33,823 bases of DNA from Pontibacter beigongshangensis (GCF_014332515.1 NZ_VFSD01000036.1:1-33823); one strand, 5' to 3'; positions 13,717 to 22,004 are shown, counted from the stretch's first letter. A program made the numbers and translations. The notes: a model not told the origin generated them from the sequence alone.

Positions 13717-16317
13717 ATGTACAAGTTATTGTTACTAGTGCTACTTAGCTTTGGACAGCTTGCAATTGCACAGCACGAAAATCACAATATGCCTGCACAG
13801 CAGCAACCTGTTATCTACACTTGCCCCATGCACCCCGAAGTTCAAAGCACCAAGCCTGGTAATTGTCCGAAGTGTGGAATGACACTGGTAAAGCAAAAGC
13901 CTAAAGCAACTCCAAAACCGCAGGCCGCTCCCGTAAAGAAAACGGTAAAACCCAAGCCTGCCGCTCCCCCTAAAAAACCTGTGCCACAAAAGCGCGCACC
14001 GTCTGCTCCTGAAAAGACCGAAACGCCCATTATGAACCCAGAGGTGAAAGATGAGCCTGTTCATAAAGCAGGTCACAAGCCCGAAAGCCCCGGACCAACT
14101 TACATTCCCCGGAAAATCCGGTATGACCTTTATGTAAAAGATACCATCGTCAACTTTACCGGAAACCCAAAAAGAGCAATAGCCATCAATGGCAGCATTC
14201 CGGCACCTGCTCTAACCTTTACACAAGGCGACACAGCCGAGATTTATGTCCATAACCAGATGGATGTCGAAACCTCTATTCACTGGCACGGTGTATTTCT
14301 GCCTAACAGGTTCGATGGGGTACCCTATCTCACCCAAATGCCTATTAAGCCGCACACCACTTACATCTATAAATTTCCAATACTCCAGAACGGCACCTAC
14401 TGGTACCATAGCCACAGCGGATTTCAGGAACAAAGCGGGATGTATGGCGCCCTGATTTTTAATAAAGTGAACGAACCGGATATACCTGCCATACCAATTG
14501 TATTGAGCGACTGGACCGACATGAAGCCAAAAGAGGTTTATCGCTCCTTACGCAGCGCGAACGACTGGTTTGCAATCCGGAAAGGTGCCACCCAGGGATA
14601 TGCAGAAGCCATAAAGAAAGGCTACTTTGGGGTTAAACTTAAAAATGAGTGGAAGCGGATGACCGCCATGGATGTAAGCGATGTGGCCTATGAGAAATTC
14701 CTGACCAACGGACAGGCTATACATGAGCAGACTCATTTTACAGCAGGCGATGTGGTAAAGCTGCGGGTTGTAAACGGTGGCGCTTCCACTTATTTCTGGC
14801 TTACCTATTCCGGTGGCAAAATGACTGTGGTAGCCAATGATGGCAACGAGGTAGAACCTGTAGAAGTTGACCGGCTTATAATTGCACCATCCGAGACATA
14901 CGACCTGCTGGTAACCATTCCGGAAGATATGCAATATGAGTTTTTAGCTACGGCCGAAGACCGCACCAACACCACTTCCCTGTTATTAGGCCGGGGTATG
15001 CGTATGCCCGCAGCGCGTTTAGGCAGGCTGAACTATTTTGAAGGCATGAGGATGATGAACGACATGATGAAAATGAACGGGGATATGGAGCCGATGGGCA
15101 TGAACATGAGCAATCAGCAAATGGACATGAACAGCGTGATGTATCCCGAGGTTAAGGGCGGAGGACATGAGGGGCATCAGCAGGATGCTCCCGCACCAAC
15201 CGGAGAAAAGGAAACAAATGTGCAGCCGCAGCCAGATAGCACTATGACAGACCATGCTATGGAAGGTCATGAAATGCATGGAATGCAAATGAATACTGAA
15301 AATGCAGAGCTGGTAACGCTAAACTACAACATGTTACGGGCTCCTGAAAAAACCGTGCTGAAGCCGGGCCCGGAAAAAGTGCTGCACTTTGAGCTTACCG
15401 GTAACATGAACCGTTATGTCTGGACCCTGGATAACAAGACAGTTTCAGAGACTGACCGCATCCTTATCAAAAAAGGGGAGAATGTGAAGATCGTCATGTT
15501 TAACAATTCGATGATGCGGCATCCGATGCACCTGCATGGGCATGACTTCCGGGTTCTCAACAAGCACGGCGAATATGCACCTATGAAGAATGTAGTCGAT
15601 ATATTGCCCATGGAGACAGATACCCTGGAGTTTGCGGCATCCGAAAGCGGAGACTGGTTTTTCCATTGCCATATCCTGTACCACATGATGGCTGGTATGG
15701 GCCGCGTGTTTACGTACCAGAATTCTCCTCCTAATCCTGATATCCCGGACCCGAAACACGCGCTTAAAATGTTTAACCATGAAGACAGGATGTTTCTTCC
15801 GTCTGCGCAGATCGGCCTGGAAACGAACGGCAGCGATGGAGAATTTGTGCTGGGCAGTTCCCGCTACCAGCTCTCTACCGAGTGGAGAATAGGGTTTAAG
15901 AAGGAATACGGAGTGGAGAGCGAAACCTATTTCGGGCGGTATATTGGCAAAATGCAGTGGCTGTTCCCATTCGTTGGCTTCGATTACCATCGGAACAGCG
16001 TAGAGAATGAACCAGAAAAAACCTTATTAGGGCAAATAAGCAATCAAAACAACAGGAAAGCTTTCGTGGCCGGGGTGCAATATATCTTACCCATGTTGGT
16101 CGTGGCAGAAGCAAGAGCCGATAGCAAAGGAAAGCTTCGTTTCCAGTTGCGGCGCGAAGATATTCCGTTGACCAGCCGGTTAAGGTTAAACCTCATGGGA
16201 AATACGGATAAGGAATACATGGCCGGTTTCAGATACGTGGTTTCGAAGTACGTGTCGCTATCAACACATTATGACAGCGATATGAAATATGGAGCCGGTG
16301 TCACCTTTGTGTATTAA
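13717..16317 (+). CDS. Multicopper oxidase with N-terminal metal-binding domain and C-terminal CopB-like barrel
   Basis: 866 residues, exported (signal peptide MYKLLLLVLLSFGQLAIAQ). Residues 34-56 form a small heavy-metal-binding domain (YTCPMHPEV ... PGNCPKCGM), followed by a Pro/Lys-rich linker to about 125. The oxidase part carries the copper ligands HWHG (189-192), WYHSH (229-233), HPMHLHGH (602-609) and HCHILYHMMAGM (from 650). Residues about 440-530 are Met/His-rich and probably bind Cu(I). The last 175 residues have alternating amphipathic strands ending in AGVTFVY, like the CopB outer-membrane protein. In Proteobacteria CopA and CopB are separate; here they are fused. The likely job is oxidising and sequestering periplasmic Cu(I). 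A strong terminator follows. Confidence 0.92.
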   Translation: MYKLLLLVLLSFGQLAIAQHENHNMPAQQQPVIYTCPMHPEVQSTKPGNCPKCGMTLVKQKPKATPKPQAAPVKKTVKPKPAAPPKKPVPQKRAPSAPEKTETPIMNPEVKDEPVHKAGHKPESPGPTYIPRKIRYDLYVKDTIVNFTGNPKRAIAINGSIPAPALTFTQGDTAEIYVHNQMDVETSIHWHGVFLPNRFDGVPYLTQMPIKPHTTYIYKFPILQNGTYWYHSHSGFQEQSGMYGALIFNKVNEPDIPAIPIVLSDWTDMKPKEVYRSLRSANDWFAIRKGATQGYAEAIKKGYFGVKLKNEWKRMTAMDVSDVAYEKFLTNGQAIHEQTHFTAGDVVKLRVVNGGASTYFWLTYSGGKMTVVANDGNEVEPVEVDRLIIAPSETYDLLVTIPEDMQYEFLATAEDRTNTTSLLLGRGMRMPAARLGRLNYFEGMRMMNDMMKMNGDMEPMGMNMSNQQMDMNSVMYPEVKGGGHEGHQQDAPAPTGEKETNVQPQPDSTMTDHAMEGHEMHGMQMNTENAELVTLNYNMLRAPEKTVLKPGPEKVLHFELTGNMNRYVWTLDNKTVSETDRILIKKGENVKIVMFNNSMMRHPMHLHGHDFRVLNKHGEYAPMKNVVDILPMETDTLEFAASESGDWFFHCHILYHMMAGMGRVFTYQNSPPNPDIPDPKHALKMFNHEDRMFLPSAQIGLETNGSDGEFVLGSSRYQLSTEWRIGFKKEYGVESETYFGRYIGKMQWLFPFVGFDYHRNSVENEPEKTLLGQISNQNNRKAFVAGVQYILPMLVVAEARADSKGKLRFQLRREDIPLTSRLRLNLMGNTDKEYMAGFRYVVSKYVSLSTHYDSDMKYGAGVTFVY

Positions 16318-16323
16318 CCTGTT

Positions 16324-16369
16324 ACATAAAGGGATGCCGCTCTCTCCATGGAGCGGCATCCCTTTATGT
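16324..16369. terminator. Bidirectional terminator, perfect 19-bp stem
   Basis: ACATAAAGGGATGCCGCTC pairs perfectly with its complement across an 8-nt loop. It lies between the converging multicopper oxidase and DUF305 genes. Confidence 0.9.
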
Positions 16370-16418
16370 TGTCTGGTGCTGTCAACTTCTAAGCAAAACT
16401 TCCAGTACACTGCAAGAG

Positions 16419-17114
16419 CTACTTTTGGTTCTGTTGCTGCCAGGCTTCCAGCTCTTTTATTTCCTTTGTCTGTGAATCAATTGTTTTCTGAGCCAACTGT
16501 TTCATCTCCTGTGTTTTGCCTACTTTCATAAATTCTTTAGACATCTCGTTGCCCATCTGGTGGTGATGGATCATCATCTGGGCAAAGTTCTGATCGGTGT
16601 TCATGCCGCTCATGTCTCTTTTGTGCATTTCACCCATCATAGCATTCATGGGGTGCATCATTTTCATGGTTGTGGCAGTGTCTCCTGGAGTAGGCTTGTA
16701 TTTACCCGTGAAGTCCTGAAGCTTTTGTATGTCAGCCTGGTTCGACGCTTTGATTTTCTGAGCCATCTCCTTCATCTTGCTGTCAGTACCACTATTTAAC
16801 TCCTCTTCGGCCATGCGTATTGCTCCCTGGTGATGGTGCGTCATCATCTGCGCGAAGTCATAGTCAGGGTCACCTATCATTTTTGACCTCATACTGCGCA
16901 TCTCTTCCATGTTCCTGTGCATGTGTCCCATCATACCGCTGCCTTCCATGCCGGTATTCATTGGAGCCTCGGCGTCAACATCCGTGGTTGTCTCTTCTGT
17001 AGTTACTGCCGTTGTTTCTTCGGTCGTGCTTTCCTGACCGCCACATGCCATCATGAGAATGGCTGTTCCAGCAAACAAAGTTGCTGATTGCATGTGCTTT
17101 ACAATTTTTTTCAT
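16419..17114 (-). CDS. DUF305 lipoprotein with two His/Met-rich repeats
   Basis: 231 residues with a lipoprotein signal (ATLFAGTAILMMACGG) and a Thr/Glu-rich linker. The DUF305 hallmark FAQMMxHHHQ occurs twice: DYDFAQMMTHHHQGAIRMAEEE and NFAQMMIHHHQMGNEMSKEF. A Met/His-rich bridge (GMMGHMHRNMEEMRSM, MKMMHPMNAMMGEMHKRDM) surrounds them. DUF305 proteins are small ferritin-like helical proteins often encoded next to copper genes. Binding of Cu in the periplasm is inferred from the Met/His clusters. It lies 98 bp downstream of the CopB ATPase in the same direction. Confidence 0.88.
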   Translation of the reverse strand: MKKIVKHMQSATLFAGTAILMMACGGQESTTEETTAVTTEETTTDVDAEAPMNTGMEGSGMMGHMHRNMEEMRSMRSKMIGDPDYDFAQMMTHHHQGAIRMAEEELNSGTDSKMKEMAQKIKASNQADIQKLQDFTGKYKPTPGDTATTMKMMHPMNAMMGEMHKRDMSGMNTDQNFAQMMIHHHQMGNEMSKEFMKVGKTQEMKQLAQKTIDSQTKEIKELEAWQQQNQK

Positions 17115-17212
17115 AGTCTTTATTTATTTATTCATTTCCCATACGATGAGTTGTATACGGACTGACTTCTAGTCTGTTGTAATAAGGGCCGCACCTCCCT
17201 ATTGTTGTATTT

Positions 17213-19315
17213 TTACTTGATCTGCCTTTTCAGTAACTGTGCATTAATAGCGACAATAACAGTACTCAAACTCATGAGAGCTGCCCCAACAGCAGGAGAA
17301 ATCATAATCCCCTGGTTGTAGAGCACCCCTGCCGCCAGCGGCAGCGCGATTATGTTATATCCGGTCGCCCAAATCAGGTTCTGTATCATTTTTCGGTAGG
17401 TGGCCTTGCCAAAAAGAATCAGAGAGGCAATGTCCTGCGGGTTGCTGTTCACCAGGATAATATCGGCCGTCTCGGCGGCGACATCCGTGCCGGAGCCTAC
17501 AGCGATACCCACATCAGCCTGCGCCAAGGCTGGGGCATCGTTCACGCCATCACCTGTCATGGCTACAAACTCCCCCTGTGCCTGCAGTTCCTTTATCTTC
17601 TCCTGCTTCTGGTGTGGCAGCACATTAGCCAGATAGCCGTCCATGCCCAGCTTGTCGCTCACACTTTTAGCCACACGCTCATTGTCTCCTGTCAGCAACA
17701 GGTTTTTAATGCCTTGTTCCTTAAGCACCTGTATGGCTCCAGCGGACTCAGGGCGGATTTGATCCCGAAGGGTAATGTAACCTGCCACTTGCCCGTCTAT
17801 TAGCACATACACTGCCGTCTCCACGCCTTCCTCTGCCTGGCTTTGGGGTACCTGCACGTTAAATTGCCTAATGTAGTTTGGTCCTACCACCTTCACATCA
17901 TGCCCCTCTACTATTCCCTCCAGCCCTTTTCCAGGTAGATAATTAAATTGGTCAGAAGGAGGAATCGTAATTCCTTCCGCCTTGGCTCTCTTCAAAATTC
18001 CCTGAGAAATATAATGCTCTGAATTCTGCTCCACGCCAGCGGCTAGCCTCAACAGCTCCTGCTTGCTGTAAGACTGCTGAAAGACCTCTACCTGTGCTAC
18101 TTCATGGGAGCCTTGCGTTAAGGTGCCTGTCTTGTCGAAGATAATGGTGGTGATATTGCGGGAGCTTTCAAAAGCTGTTCTGTTGCGTATCAGGAGGCCG
18201 TTGTTGGCGGAAACTGCCGTAGAGATAGCCACCACCAGCGGTATAGCCAAACCTAAAGCATGGGGGCAGGAAATAACCATAACTGTCACCATGCGCTCCA
18301 AGGCAAAATCCAGCTCTGCACCGGCAACTAACCAGGCTGCTAGCGTGCCGAATCCAGCAACCAACGCCACGTAGGCAAGCCATTTGGCAGCCTTATCAGC
18401 AAGACGCTGCGTCTCTGACTTCGTTTTCTGCGCTTCCTGTACCAGGTTAATTACCTTATTTAGGTAGCTGTCTTTGCCCGTGCTTACCACACGCACCTGT
18501 AGTGATCCGTTACCATTGATAGAGCCCCCAATCACCCTGTCGTCTTTCTTTTTCTCTACAGGCTTACTCTCCCCAGTTAGCATGCTCTCGTTCAGGTAAC
18601 TTGCTCCCTGCCCCACCACACCATCGGCAGGCACTTTCTCGCCAGGCCTGACCAGGATGATGTCTCCAGGCTGTAGCTGATCCACCTTAACTGTCACTGT
18701 TTGCCCGTCCCTAACTACCTGTGCCTCGGCAGGCATCATACTCACTAGTAGCTCCAGAGCCCTGGAAGCGCCTAGCACCGACTTCATTTCAATCCAGTGC
18801 CCCAGCAGCATCACCACGATTAGCGTTGCCAGTTCCCAGAAGAAGTCCATGCCCTCCAGCCCGAAGGTAACAGCGGTGCTGTAGAGATATGCTACGGTAA
18901 TAGCCACCCCAATGAGAGTCATCATGCCTGGAGAGCCTTTCTTAACCTCCTCCCAAAGTCCAGTCAGGAAGGGCCAGCCACCGTAGAAATAGATGACAGA
19001 CGAGAGCAAAAAAGCGATGTACATACTGTAGGGGATATCCAGTGAAAAGCCAAGGATATGCTGCACCATCGGACTCAGCACAATTACAGGTACTGACAAT
19101 GCAAGAGAAACCCAGAACCTCTTGCGGAAGTCATCTATCATCATGCGGTGGTGATCATGGCCGTGTTCACCGTGCGGGGGATGACCGCTGGTGTCCTTAT
19201 GCATTGCGTGACTGTGTCCGTGGAGTGTTTTTTCTTCGAGCCGCTCCTCTATCCCCTCTACATGTTTTTCAGCCTCCTTTTTAGAACTGTGGTTATGATG
19301 ATGGTCTTGGTTCAT
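17213..19315 (-). CDS. copB: CopB-type copper P-type ATPase (P1B-3, CPH motif)
   Basis: 700 residues. The first 60 are His-rich (NQDHHHNHSS ... HGHSHAMHK ... HGEHGHDHH) in place of an HMA domain. Eight membrane helices follow the P1B plan, with TGES at 247-250, the transmembrane metal site SCPHALGL (CPH at 350-352), the phosphorylation motif DKTGT at 394-398 and GDGVNDAPALAQADVG in the P domain. CPH instead of CPC marks the P1B-3 group (Cu(II)/Ag(I)), consistent with the His-rich N terminus. It would export copper from the cytosol to the periplasm. It lies 62 bp after the DUF2231-like gene and 98 bp before DUF305, suggesting one transcript. Confidence 0.93.
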   Translation of the reverse strand: MNQDHHHNHSSKKEAEKHVEGIEERLEEKTLHGHSHAMHKDTSGHPPHGEHGHDHHRMMIDDFRKRFWVSLALSVPVIVLSPMVQHILGFSLDIPYSMYIAFLLSSVIYFYGGWPFLTGLWEEVKKGSPGMMTLIGVAITVAYLYSTAVTFGLEGMDFFWELATLIVVMLLGHWIEMKSVLGASRALELLVSMMPAEAQVVRDGQTVTVKVDQLQPGDIILVRPGEKVPADGVVGQGASYLNESMLTGESKPVEKKKDDRVIGGSINGNGSLQVRVVSTGKDSYLNKVINLVQEAQKTKSETQRLADKAAKWLAYVALVAGFGTLAAWLVAGAELDFALERMVTVMVISCPHALGLAIPLVVAISTAVSANNGLLIRNRTAFESSRNITTIIFDKTGTLTQGSHEVAQVEVFQQSYSKQELLRLAAGVEQNSEHYISQGILKRAKAEGITIPPSDQFNYLPGKGLEGIVEGHDVKVVGPNYIRQFNVQVPQSQAEEGVETAVYVLIDGQVAGYITLRDQIRPESAGAIQVLKEQGIKNLLLTGDNERVAKSVSDKLGMDGYLANVLPHQKQEKIKELQAQGEFVAMTGDGVNDAPALAQADVGIAVGSGTDVAAETADIILVNSNPQDIASLILFGKATYRKMIQNLIWATGYNIIALPLAAGVLYNQGIMISPAVGAALMSLSTVIVAINAQLLKRQIK

Positions 19316-19377
19316 ACTTTTCTTCTTGTGATCCGCAACATAGTATACATCCCGCTGGCTGTATGCTATTTATACTG

Positions 19378-20049
19378 TTAGTGGCTATGTTCCGTTTCCA
19401 GATATCTTCCTTGTGGACCCACGCCCTCAATATGTACCAACTGAGCTCCATAGTGTCCTGCCATAGCCACTGTGTATGCAGCTCCGGTAAGTATAAAGCC
19501 TGCCACTACAACACTCCACCGGCGTCCCTTAAAAACAAGCTGATTCAGCAATTGCGCCACAAGTCCGATACCGCCTAGATAGACTGTCCAGTCTGCATAA
19601 AGGTCGTGTTGATTTAGAACCAGTTGGGCGTGTTCAGTAAGACCAGTGGTATGCGGATGTGCAAATTTTGAAGCATAATAGGCTGTTCCAAAACCTATAA
19701 GGGTGGCTACAGTTACAATCCAGTCTAGCTCTTTTCGGAGGAACAGAATATTAATAAGTGCCACAGCAGCTGCAACTAATAACAGTACGATCGGAAAATG
19801 TACAATTAGTGGATGAAGGTTTGGGAAGTCACCTGATCTAGCATGCGCTGTAGAAGGGTCCTCCAGATGCTTTGCATGCGCTTGGCCTGTAGCTGGAGAT
19901 TGTGCATCAGTTGTAGTATCAGGAGCCTGTGCTTTAGTGTCCCTTCCGTGTTTTTCGCCTCCATGGGCTAGTAACAGAGAAGGGTTTGCACAAAAAACAC
20001 TAAATAGAATAAGGGAAACTAATAGTTGCCGCGTGATTATATTAATCAT
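19378..20049 (-). CDS. DUF2231-like membrane protein with His-rich leader
   Basis: 223 residues with a signal peptide (LLVSLILFSVFCANPSLLLA) and a His-containing hydrophilic segment (HGGEKHGRD ... HAKHLEDPSTAHARS). A four-helix membrane domain begins with FPNLHPLIVHFPIVLLLVAA, the hallmark of DUF2231. Further His residues lie near the helix ends (FAHPHTTGL, NQHDLY, AGHYGAQLVHIEG, ETEHSH). The family is common beside copper ATPases in Bacteroidota; its function is unknown, though a haem- or metal-related role has been proposed for similar proteins. It is the first gene of the minus-strand copper operon. Confidence 0.8.
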   Translation of the reverse strand: MINIITRQLLVSLILFSVFCANPSLLLAHGGEKHGRDTKAQAPDTTTDAQSPATGQAHAKHLEDPSTAHARSGDFPNLHPLIVHFPIVLLLVAAAVALINILFLRKELDWIVTVATLIGFGTAYYASKFAHPHTTGLTEHAQLVLNQHDLYADWTVYLGGIGLVAQLLNQLVFKGRRWSVVVAGFILTGAAYTVAMAGHYGAQLVHIEGVGPQGRYLETEHSH

Positions 20050-20230
20050 TAGTAACCAGTTATTGAGTAGAAAGCAATCCGAAATCGGTCCAAGAGCAAT
20101 ATATCAAATTCATAGTTACTAATGCCCCTTTCCAAAAAATCTCCGGAATTTATGATACAGATAATAGCAGCTGTTACCACTTGCTGCCTTTCGTTACTTG
20201 CTGTTGCAGTTTGCAAACAGCACTTGAGAA

Positions 20231-20268
20231 GCAATGCTAAAGCAATGGCCGAGCAATCAGAAAGCAAT
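20231..20268 (+). repeat. Four GCAAT pentamers at exact 11-bp spacing
   Basis: GCAAT starts at 20231, 20242, 20253 and 20264. It is followed by GCTTAAACT, a tail also seen after the GCAAC arrays at 25.67 and 27.24 kb, so it is probably a diverged member of the same family. Confidence 0.7.
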
Positions 20269-20305
20269 GGTGCTTAAACTCTTCTTCTAAGCAAAAGAAG
20301 GGTTC

Positions 20306-20350
20306 ATAGCAGCAACGTCTAGCAACAGTTGTCCCAGAAAACGCGGGTAT
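20306..20350 (-). repeat. Inverted partial copy of the dispersed GCAAC element
   Basis: The reverse complement of these 45 bases matches 25446-25490 at 44 of 45 positions. Only the left end of the element is present, which helps to define a boundary at ATACCCGCGTTTTCTGGGAC. Confidence 0.85.
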
Positions 20351-20413
20351 AGCGGGACCCGGCACCCCCATTCCCCAAGTGGCCAAATTCGCAAAATTTC
20401 AAGGTTCGCCCAT

Positions 20414-20473
20414 TCTCATTTCGTCATCTCATTATTCAAAAATGATTTTTATATTTGAGACGGAATACTGAGA
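20414..20473. promoter_or_regulatory. Candidate resolvase recombination/operator site
   Basis: TCTCA-N8-TCTCA (20414-20431) faces TGAGA-N8-TGAGA (20456-20473) across a 24-bp AT-rich centre. The whole is thus an inverted repeat of two spaced pentamer pairs. It ends six bases before the resolvase start codon. Resolvases usually bind res sites directly upstream of their own gene, which also serve as operators. Confidence 0.6.
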
Positions 20474-20479
20474 CACGAC

Positions 20480-21100
20480 ATGAGGATAGGATACGCTAGA
20501 GTGAGCACCCAGGACCAGAAGCTGGAGCTGCAGACAGACGCGCTCTCCAAGTACGGGTGCCTGCAGCTCTTCAAGGAGAAGAAGTCGGGCAAGAACAAGG
20601 AGCGCCCGGAGCTGGAGCGGATGATCAGCCAGCTGCGTGCCGGTGACACGGTGGTGGTCTGGAAGCTCGACAGGCTGGGCCGCTCCCTGCGGGACCTGAT
20701 CGACCTGGTGGCCGAGTTCCAGGAAAGAGGAGTAGACTTTGTGAGCCTGCAGGACGGCATCAACACGGCCACAGCCACCGGCCGCTTCACCTTCAACATC
20801 TTCGCCTCCCTGGCCGAGTTCGAGCGGGAGATCATCCGCGAGAGAACCAAGGCGGGGCTGGACGCCGCCAAGGCCAGAGGCCGAAAGGGAGGCAGGCCAG
20901 CAGGCCTTTCTAAAGAAGCCCAAGGGAAGGCCAAGTCTGCCAAGATCCTCTTCGACTCCAAGACAAAGACAGTGGAGGAGATCGCCAAGATCCTGGGCAT
21001 CGGCCGGGCCACCTGCTACCGCTACATCGACCACGCCAGTGGCGAGAGGTTGACGGCACCGGAGTCTGGCTCCCTTTCCCCAGAGGAGGAACAATCCTGA
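20480..21100 (+). CDS. Serine resolvase/invertase family recombinase
   Basis: 206 residues. The catalytic domain starts MRIGYARVSTQDQ, with the nucleophile Ser at 9 and Arg at 7. WKLDRLGRSLRDL carries the conserved Arg pair (65 and 68), and the helix AEFEREIIRERTKAGL is the E helix. The C-terminal HTH (about 163-184, VEEIAKILGIGRATCYRYID) binds the site. Length and order are those of Tn3-type resolvases or Hin-type invertases. On a plasmid it could resolve multimers or invert or delete a segment. Its GC content is far above that of the rep/par genes, suggesting separate origin. Confidence 0.93.
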   Translation: MRIGYARVSTQDQKLELQTDALSKYGCLQLFKEKKSGKNKERPELERMISQLRAGDTVVVWKLDRLGRSLRDLIDLVAEFQERGVDFVSLQDGINTATATGRFTFNIFASLAEFEREIIRERTKAGLDAAKARGRKGGRPAGLSKEAQGKAKSAKILFDSKTKTVEEIAKILGIGRATCYRYIDHASGERLTAPESGSLSPEEEQS

Positions 21101-21103
21101 GTG

Positions 21104-21343
21104 ATGGAGACAAACAACTATGACAGGGAGCGTCTGCTGCGGGAGGCCCTGCAGCAGGAAGACGTGACGATGGCCAGCCTGGAGGAGGCCCTGGGCCTGC
21201 GGGAGCAGGAGATTCTCTGCCAACTGTACGGGGAGCAGGCAGAGGAGCACATCCGCAGGGTCTGCCGGATCCTGAAGATCGACCAGGGCTACTTCTCCGG
21301 CCAGATGCACTACGAGGGCGGCAGCCTCGTCCGCAGAGGCTGA
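21104..21343 (+). CDS. Small acidic helical protein downstream of the resolvase
   Basis: 79 residues from the ATG at 21104, three bases after the resolvase stop codon; a GTG at 21101 is possible. Near-overlap and the same GC-rich codon use indicate co-translation with the resolvase. The protein is Glu/Arg/Leu-rich and looks helical: ERLLREALQQEDVTMASLEEALGL may be an HTH-like pair of helices, followed by EEHIRRVCRILKIDQGYFSG. It may be an accessory or regulator of the recombinase. The family is not recognised. Confidence 0.65.
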   Translation: METNNYDRERLLREALQQEDVTMASLEEALGLREQEILCQLYGEQAEEHIRRVCRILKIDQGYFSGQMHYEGGSLVRRG

Positions 21344-21373
21344 GCCCTTGCCGGCGCTGAAAAAGAAAAGCAC

Positions 21374-21386
21374 CCCGAGACGGGGC
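21374..21386 (+). terminator. Weak GC hairpin after the resolvase operon
   Basis: CCCCG-AGA-CGGGG, 30 bp after the stop codon, followed by GCGCCTTAAA without a proper T-run. It is probably the operon end. It resembles the stronger hairpins at 21793 and 21925. Confidence 0.4.
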
Positions 21387-21528
21387 GCCTTAAACAGGAT
21401 ATGCGATTTTTTAACAAAATATGCTATCAATATACTTACAATCCGCTACATTAGATAGGAATTTAATGAAAATCTACCTAAAAACAGGTGGTGCCCAGCC
21501 GGACTCATGGCGGTCCTCTTAACCTTTG

Positions 21529-21627
21529 ATGGAACACCACAACAGAAACCGAGCAGAGGAGGCCCTCTTCATCCTGATGGCCATGGGCCTGCTGCGCTTT
21601 GTCGCCCTGGCCGCAGCGGTCCTGTAG
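21529..21627 (+). CDS. Possible 32-residue hydrophobic membrane peptide
   Basis: ATG at 21529 to TAG at 21627. The N terminus is polar and charged (MEHHNRNRAEE), then comes one uninterrupted hydrophobic helix (ALFILMAMGLLRFVALAAAV). This single-span layout is typical of small membrane peptides and type I toxins. There is no homology evidence. It is GC-rich, and a phased GCAAC array and a terminator follow within 200 bp. Confidence 0.3.
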   Translation: MEHHNRNRAEEALFILMAMGLLRFVALAAAVL

Positions 21628-21674
21628 CCTGCCCGCCAGGCGGGAGCCGGGTATCTCGCTGAGGCATTGCTCAG

Positions 21675-21699
21675 GCAACAAGCGGCAACGGCACGCAAC
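21675..21699 (+). repeat. Short phased GCAAC array
   Basis: GCAAC at 21675, 21685 and 21695 (10-bp spacing), preceded by the inverted form ATTGC. It is a short relative of the arrays at 22.5, 25.5 and 27.0 kb. Confidence 0.6.
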
Positions 21700-21792
21700 A
21701 CCGGTCTAGCGGCAGCTCAGCGCGGCTGGCATGGATCGTATCCGGAAAAGTAGCTATGTTTGTTGTCATTGATTAGAGTTATGGCTCCTCCG

Positions 21793-21821
21793 GGAAGGCG
21801 CCTCGCTTCGGGGCGCCTTCC
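21793..21821 (+). terminator. Rho-independent terminator without an obvious gene
   Basis: GGAAGGCGCC and GGCGCCTTCC form a 10-bp stem with a 9-nt loop, followed by TTTTT. The nearest upstream reading frame is the 32-residue peptide. It may end a non-coding RNA or an mRNA for that peptide. Confidence 0.75.
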
Positions 21822-21924
21822 TTTTTGGTGGCTTGGCCAGCGCGCATTTGCATAATTTTCTGTGTAGTGCTATCTTGGGACTGTAAATTTTATTGTGAAA
21901 GAGTAAAGATTTACACTTTTTCTG

Positions 21925-21959
21925 AGGAAGCGCTTCCCCCATAGGGCGCTTCCTTTTTT
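21925..21959 (+). terminator. Second orphan terminator
   Basis: AGGAAGCGC / GCGCTTCCT stem followed by TTTTTT. About 10 bp upstream lies another hairpin, TGTAAAT / ATTTACA (21882-21888 and 21909-21915). The 100-bp stretch between the two orphan terminators has no reading frame, so a short structured RNA is possible. Confidence 0.7.
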
Positions 21960-22004
21960 ATGGCCTTCGGTCAGCCGCCCCTCCCACACCCGCTCTTCCG
22001 GCAG

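Larger units (their letters stand above)
20050..20413. other. Non-coding region with phased GCAAT array and dispersed-repeat fragment
   Basis: About 360 bp with no convincing gene. It must hold the promoter of the minus-strand copper operon near 20060-20110. It also contains four GCAAT pentamers at 11-bp spacing and, at 20306-20350, an inverted 45-bp copy of the start of a repeat found at 25446. Both are listed separately. Confidence 0.55.

Noticed and set aside
20049..20267. 72-residue minus-strand frame upstream of the DUF2231-like gene
   Set aside because: It lies over the phased GCAAT array and the copper-operon promoter region, and its translation resembles no protein pattern.
20414..21343. 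A complete Tn3-type transposon
   Set aside because: A resolvase is present, but there is no transposase and I saw no terminal inverted repeats of that type.
20432..21430. Long minus-strand frame opposite the resolvase
   Set aside because: The plus strand encodes an intact resolvase with all catalytic residues; the opposite frame is a low-complexity Leu/Gln/Gly shadow.
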